A stretch of 64,000 nt of DNA from Onishia taeanensis. GTDB taxonomy: Bacteria > Pseudomonadota > Gammaproteobacteria > Pseudomonadales > Halomonadaceae. Shown piece after piece: positions 61,265 to 64,000 of this stretch. The notes beneath the pieces were generated by a model. The model did not search any database and had not been told where the DNA came from. It worked only from the letters and a program-made list of their open reading frames with translations. Position 1 is the first letter of the stretch, and each line of letters opens with the position of its first letter. The stretch covers positions 178,613 through 242,612 of the forward strand of contig NZ_QLSX01000007.1 in NCBI RefSeq assembly GCF_003268885.1. Direction: 5' to 3'. A program made the translations under genes and the position numbers.

Positions 61265-61907
61265 ATGACAGCAAAGAAAGCCCCCAAATTCTATGTCGTT
61301 TGGGTCGGCCGGCAGACCGGGATCTTCACCACACAAGAAGGCGACGACATCTGGCAGCGTGGCCTCGGCCCCTTCGGGCCGCACATCTCGGCGGAATAAG
61401 GCGTCAAAAAAGGACGATCATACTCACCCGGGAGAGACCTTCGACACGGAAATCTACTGCGATGGTGCTTGTGACCCCAATCTTGGTGATGCCGGCTCGG
61501 GCATGGCCATCTACCGCAAGGGCACCCTCGACCAGCTCTGGTATGGCCTCTACAACCCCAAGGGGACCAACAATACAGCCGAGTTAAACGCCTTTTTCCA
61601 AGCTCTACATATGGCCAAGGAGGAAATTGCGCAGGGATCGTCCGTGCGGATCCACTGCGACTCCATGTACACCACCAACGCCATCACGAAGTGGGCCGGC
61701 GAATGGCGGAAGCGCGGCTGGAAGAAAGTCAATGGAGAGGCGATAAAGAACCCGGAGATCATCCAGCCCACGCATGCGCTGTACGAAAGCCTCAAATCGT
61801 CGCTGACCATCGCCCACGTCAAAGGGGACGCAGGAGTTGAAGGCAACGAACTAGCCGACAGGATGGCAATGTACGGGGCCGACCAACAGGCCTACCACCG
61901 CTTGTAA
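61265..61907 (+). pseudogene. RNase H gene with broken N-terminal viroplasmin-like domain
   Basis: From 61265 one frame encodes KFYVVWVGRQTGIFTT, the start of the caulimovirus viroplasmin domain that precedes many bacterial RNase HI enzymes, but it stops at about 61399. A second frame, open from 61293, carries an intact RNase H domain: IYCDGACDPNLGDAGSGMAI with the first catalytic Asp, NNTAELNAFF with Glu, RIHCDSMYTTNA with Asp, and HVKGDAGVEGNELADRMA with His and the last Asp. The domains are out of frame with each other. A shorter protein with only RNase H could still be made, but no ribosome site is obvious for it. The gene ends exactly where mercury-operon DNA begins. Confidence 0.7.
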
Positions 61908-62028
61908 GCCAGGCGAAACCTGCGCGATGCCAAAGGTTCGCACGACGTATAAAGCCATCTTCTGGATCGTCGCTGCCTTGGTGCTGATCGCGCTGCTGTT
62001 TCCTTACCTCCTGCCCCTGTTCTACTAA
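61903..62028 (+). pseudogene. merT: merT remnant (3' end only)
   Basis: The frame CKPGETCAMPKVRTTYKAIF and on to LLFPYLLPLFY is the C-terminal third of the mercuric ion inner-membrane transporter MerT, including the conserved cysteine pair before the last helix. The first two helices with the CC mercury-binding pair are absent. The homology begins at the last codons of the RNase H frame, so a junction lies at about 61900. A GAGGAG ribosome site for merP follows the stop. Confidence 0.8.
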
Positions 62029-62040
62029 GAGGAGATCGCC

Positions 62041-62337
62041 ATGAAACGACTCGCTGCCTGCATTGCGCTTTCCGCGACGCTCGCCACGTCGGCTTGGGCC
62101 GCCCCGCAGACCGTGACGTTGTCGGTGCCGGGCATGACCTGCGCCGCCTGCCCGATCACCGTCAAGGCCGCCCTCAACAAAGTGGACGGTGTCTCGCACG
62201 TCGATGTGAGCTACCCGGATCGTGAGGCGGTGGTCACCTTCGACGATTCACGAACGCACGTCGAAGCATTGACCGAAGCCACCACCAACGCCGGCTCCCC
62301 CTCATCCCCGACACCCTCGGAAGCGGATCGGGAGTGA
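62041..62337 (+). CDS. merP: Mercury-binding periplasmic protein MerP
   Basis: A 98-residue periplasmic Hg(II) scavenger. The signal peptide is LAACIALSATLATSAWA, and the mature protein has the heavy-metal-associated motif VPGMTCAACPITVKAALNKV with the two metal-binding cysteines. Later VSYPDREAVVTFDD is typical. It is the only gene of the mer cluster that appears intact; the C-terminus (SPSSPTPSEADRE) is longer than usual. The GAGGAG ribosome site is good. With merT and merA damaged, it is unlikely to confer resistance by itself. Confidence 0.9.
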   Translation: MKRLAACIALSATLATSAWAAPQTVTLSVPGMTCAACPITVKAALNKVDGVSHVDVSYPDREAVVTFDDSRTHVEALTEATTNAGSPSSPTPSEADRE

Positions 62338-62340
62338 CCA

Positions 62341-62587
62341 TGAAGAACCCCAAGCCCCTGCTGCGCGCAAGCGTGATTGGCACCGTCCTGCTGGCGCTGT
62401 GCTGCTTCACGCCCATCCTGGTGATCCTGCTGCACCGTTGGCCTGGCGGCACTGACCAGCTACCTGGACGTGGTACTGCTTCCTGCCCTGGCCTTCTTCA
62501 TCGGCCTGACCCTCTATGCGCTATGGCGCAAGAAGCAATACGACGCCTGCTGTAACAACGCCTCTACCTATTCAAGGAATTCCCCTC

Positions 62588-62595
<8 letters not shown>
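62341..62595 (+). pseudogene. merF: merF, frameshifted
   Basis: The first part, KNPKPLLRASVIGTVLLALC followed by CFTPILVILL, matches MerF with its first cysteine pair. At about 62430-62434 the frame shifts by what looks like loss of two bases; beyond it, another frame gives VGLAALTSYLDVVLLPALAF and continues to DACC, the rest of MerF with its second pair. Restoring two bases would rejoin the protein. The restored frame would overlap the merA start by 8 bases. Confidence 0.8.
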
Positions 62596-63994
<1,399 letters not shown>

Positions 63995-64000
63995 ACGATA

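Overview
The window reads as chromosomal DNA of a GC-rich gammaproteobacterium, most likely a Halomonadaceae member (Halomonas or a close relative). That assignment is an inference from codon usage, protein character and the gene mix: sulfur-relay tusDCB-tusE, a YccA-type BAX inhibitor, acuI with a TetR partner, TRAP and TSUP transporters, and a ben/cat/pca aromatic block. There is no rRNA, no complete tRNA and no CRISPR array.

Layout, left to right. (1) 1-7.3 kb: a Tat-exported, cysteine-type membrane formate dehydrogenase (small Tat protein, alpha, beta, gamma), a DUF1244 gene, then moaB and moeA for the molybdenum cofactor it needs. Between moaB and moeA is an 82-bp tandem repeat that makes two 29-codon mini-ORFs chained by identical 8-nt stop/start overlaps. 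(2) 7.2-18.1 kb: acpH, tusE-tusB-tusC-tusD, yccA, a lipoprotein, a 58-aa protein, acuI with a TetR regulator and two matching operators, and an RND pump with its adaptor. (3) 18.5-24.1 kb: zinc alcohol dehydrogenase, a PepSY/DUF2271/PepSY-flavoreductase locus that looks like extracytoplasmic iron or flavin reduction, and an SDR. (4) 24.2-28.9 kb: a VanX-type D,D-dipeptidase with a complete DctPQM TRAP transporter and a LysR regulator.

(5) 29.2-58.6 kb is a large aromatic catabolic region. pcaIJ-pcaF-pcaD with a BKACE gene is divergent from an IclR regulator, and both promoters carry the same operator. A second block holds hydroxyquinol-type intradiol dioxygenase, maleylacetate reductase, an amidohydrolase, a 3-hydroxyisobutyrate-dehydrogenase-like enzyme, a RutE-like reductase and a CUT2 sugar-type ABC importer. 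One of its permeases has lost its C-terminus through an apparent deletion. Next to it sits a protein joining a winged helix to an ABC solute-binding domain without a signal peptide. A third block, catBCA-benABCD-benE-benE, takes benzoate to beta-ketoadipate enol-lactone and is divergent from catR, with an exact ATAC-N7-GTAT site. The benzoate and hydroxyquinol routes both end in beta-ketoadipate, which PcaIJ and PcaF convert to succinyl-CoA and acetyl-CoA.

(6) From about 59.6 kb to the end is the left end of an integrative element. It starts with a 14-bp remnant of a serine tRNA 3' end beside that tRNA's apparent native terminator, then a P4-type integrase with 12-bp repeats upstream, an RNase H gene with a broken N-terminal domain, and a decayed mercury operon: merT truncated, merP intact, merF frameshifted, merA interrupted by a stop codon.
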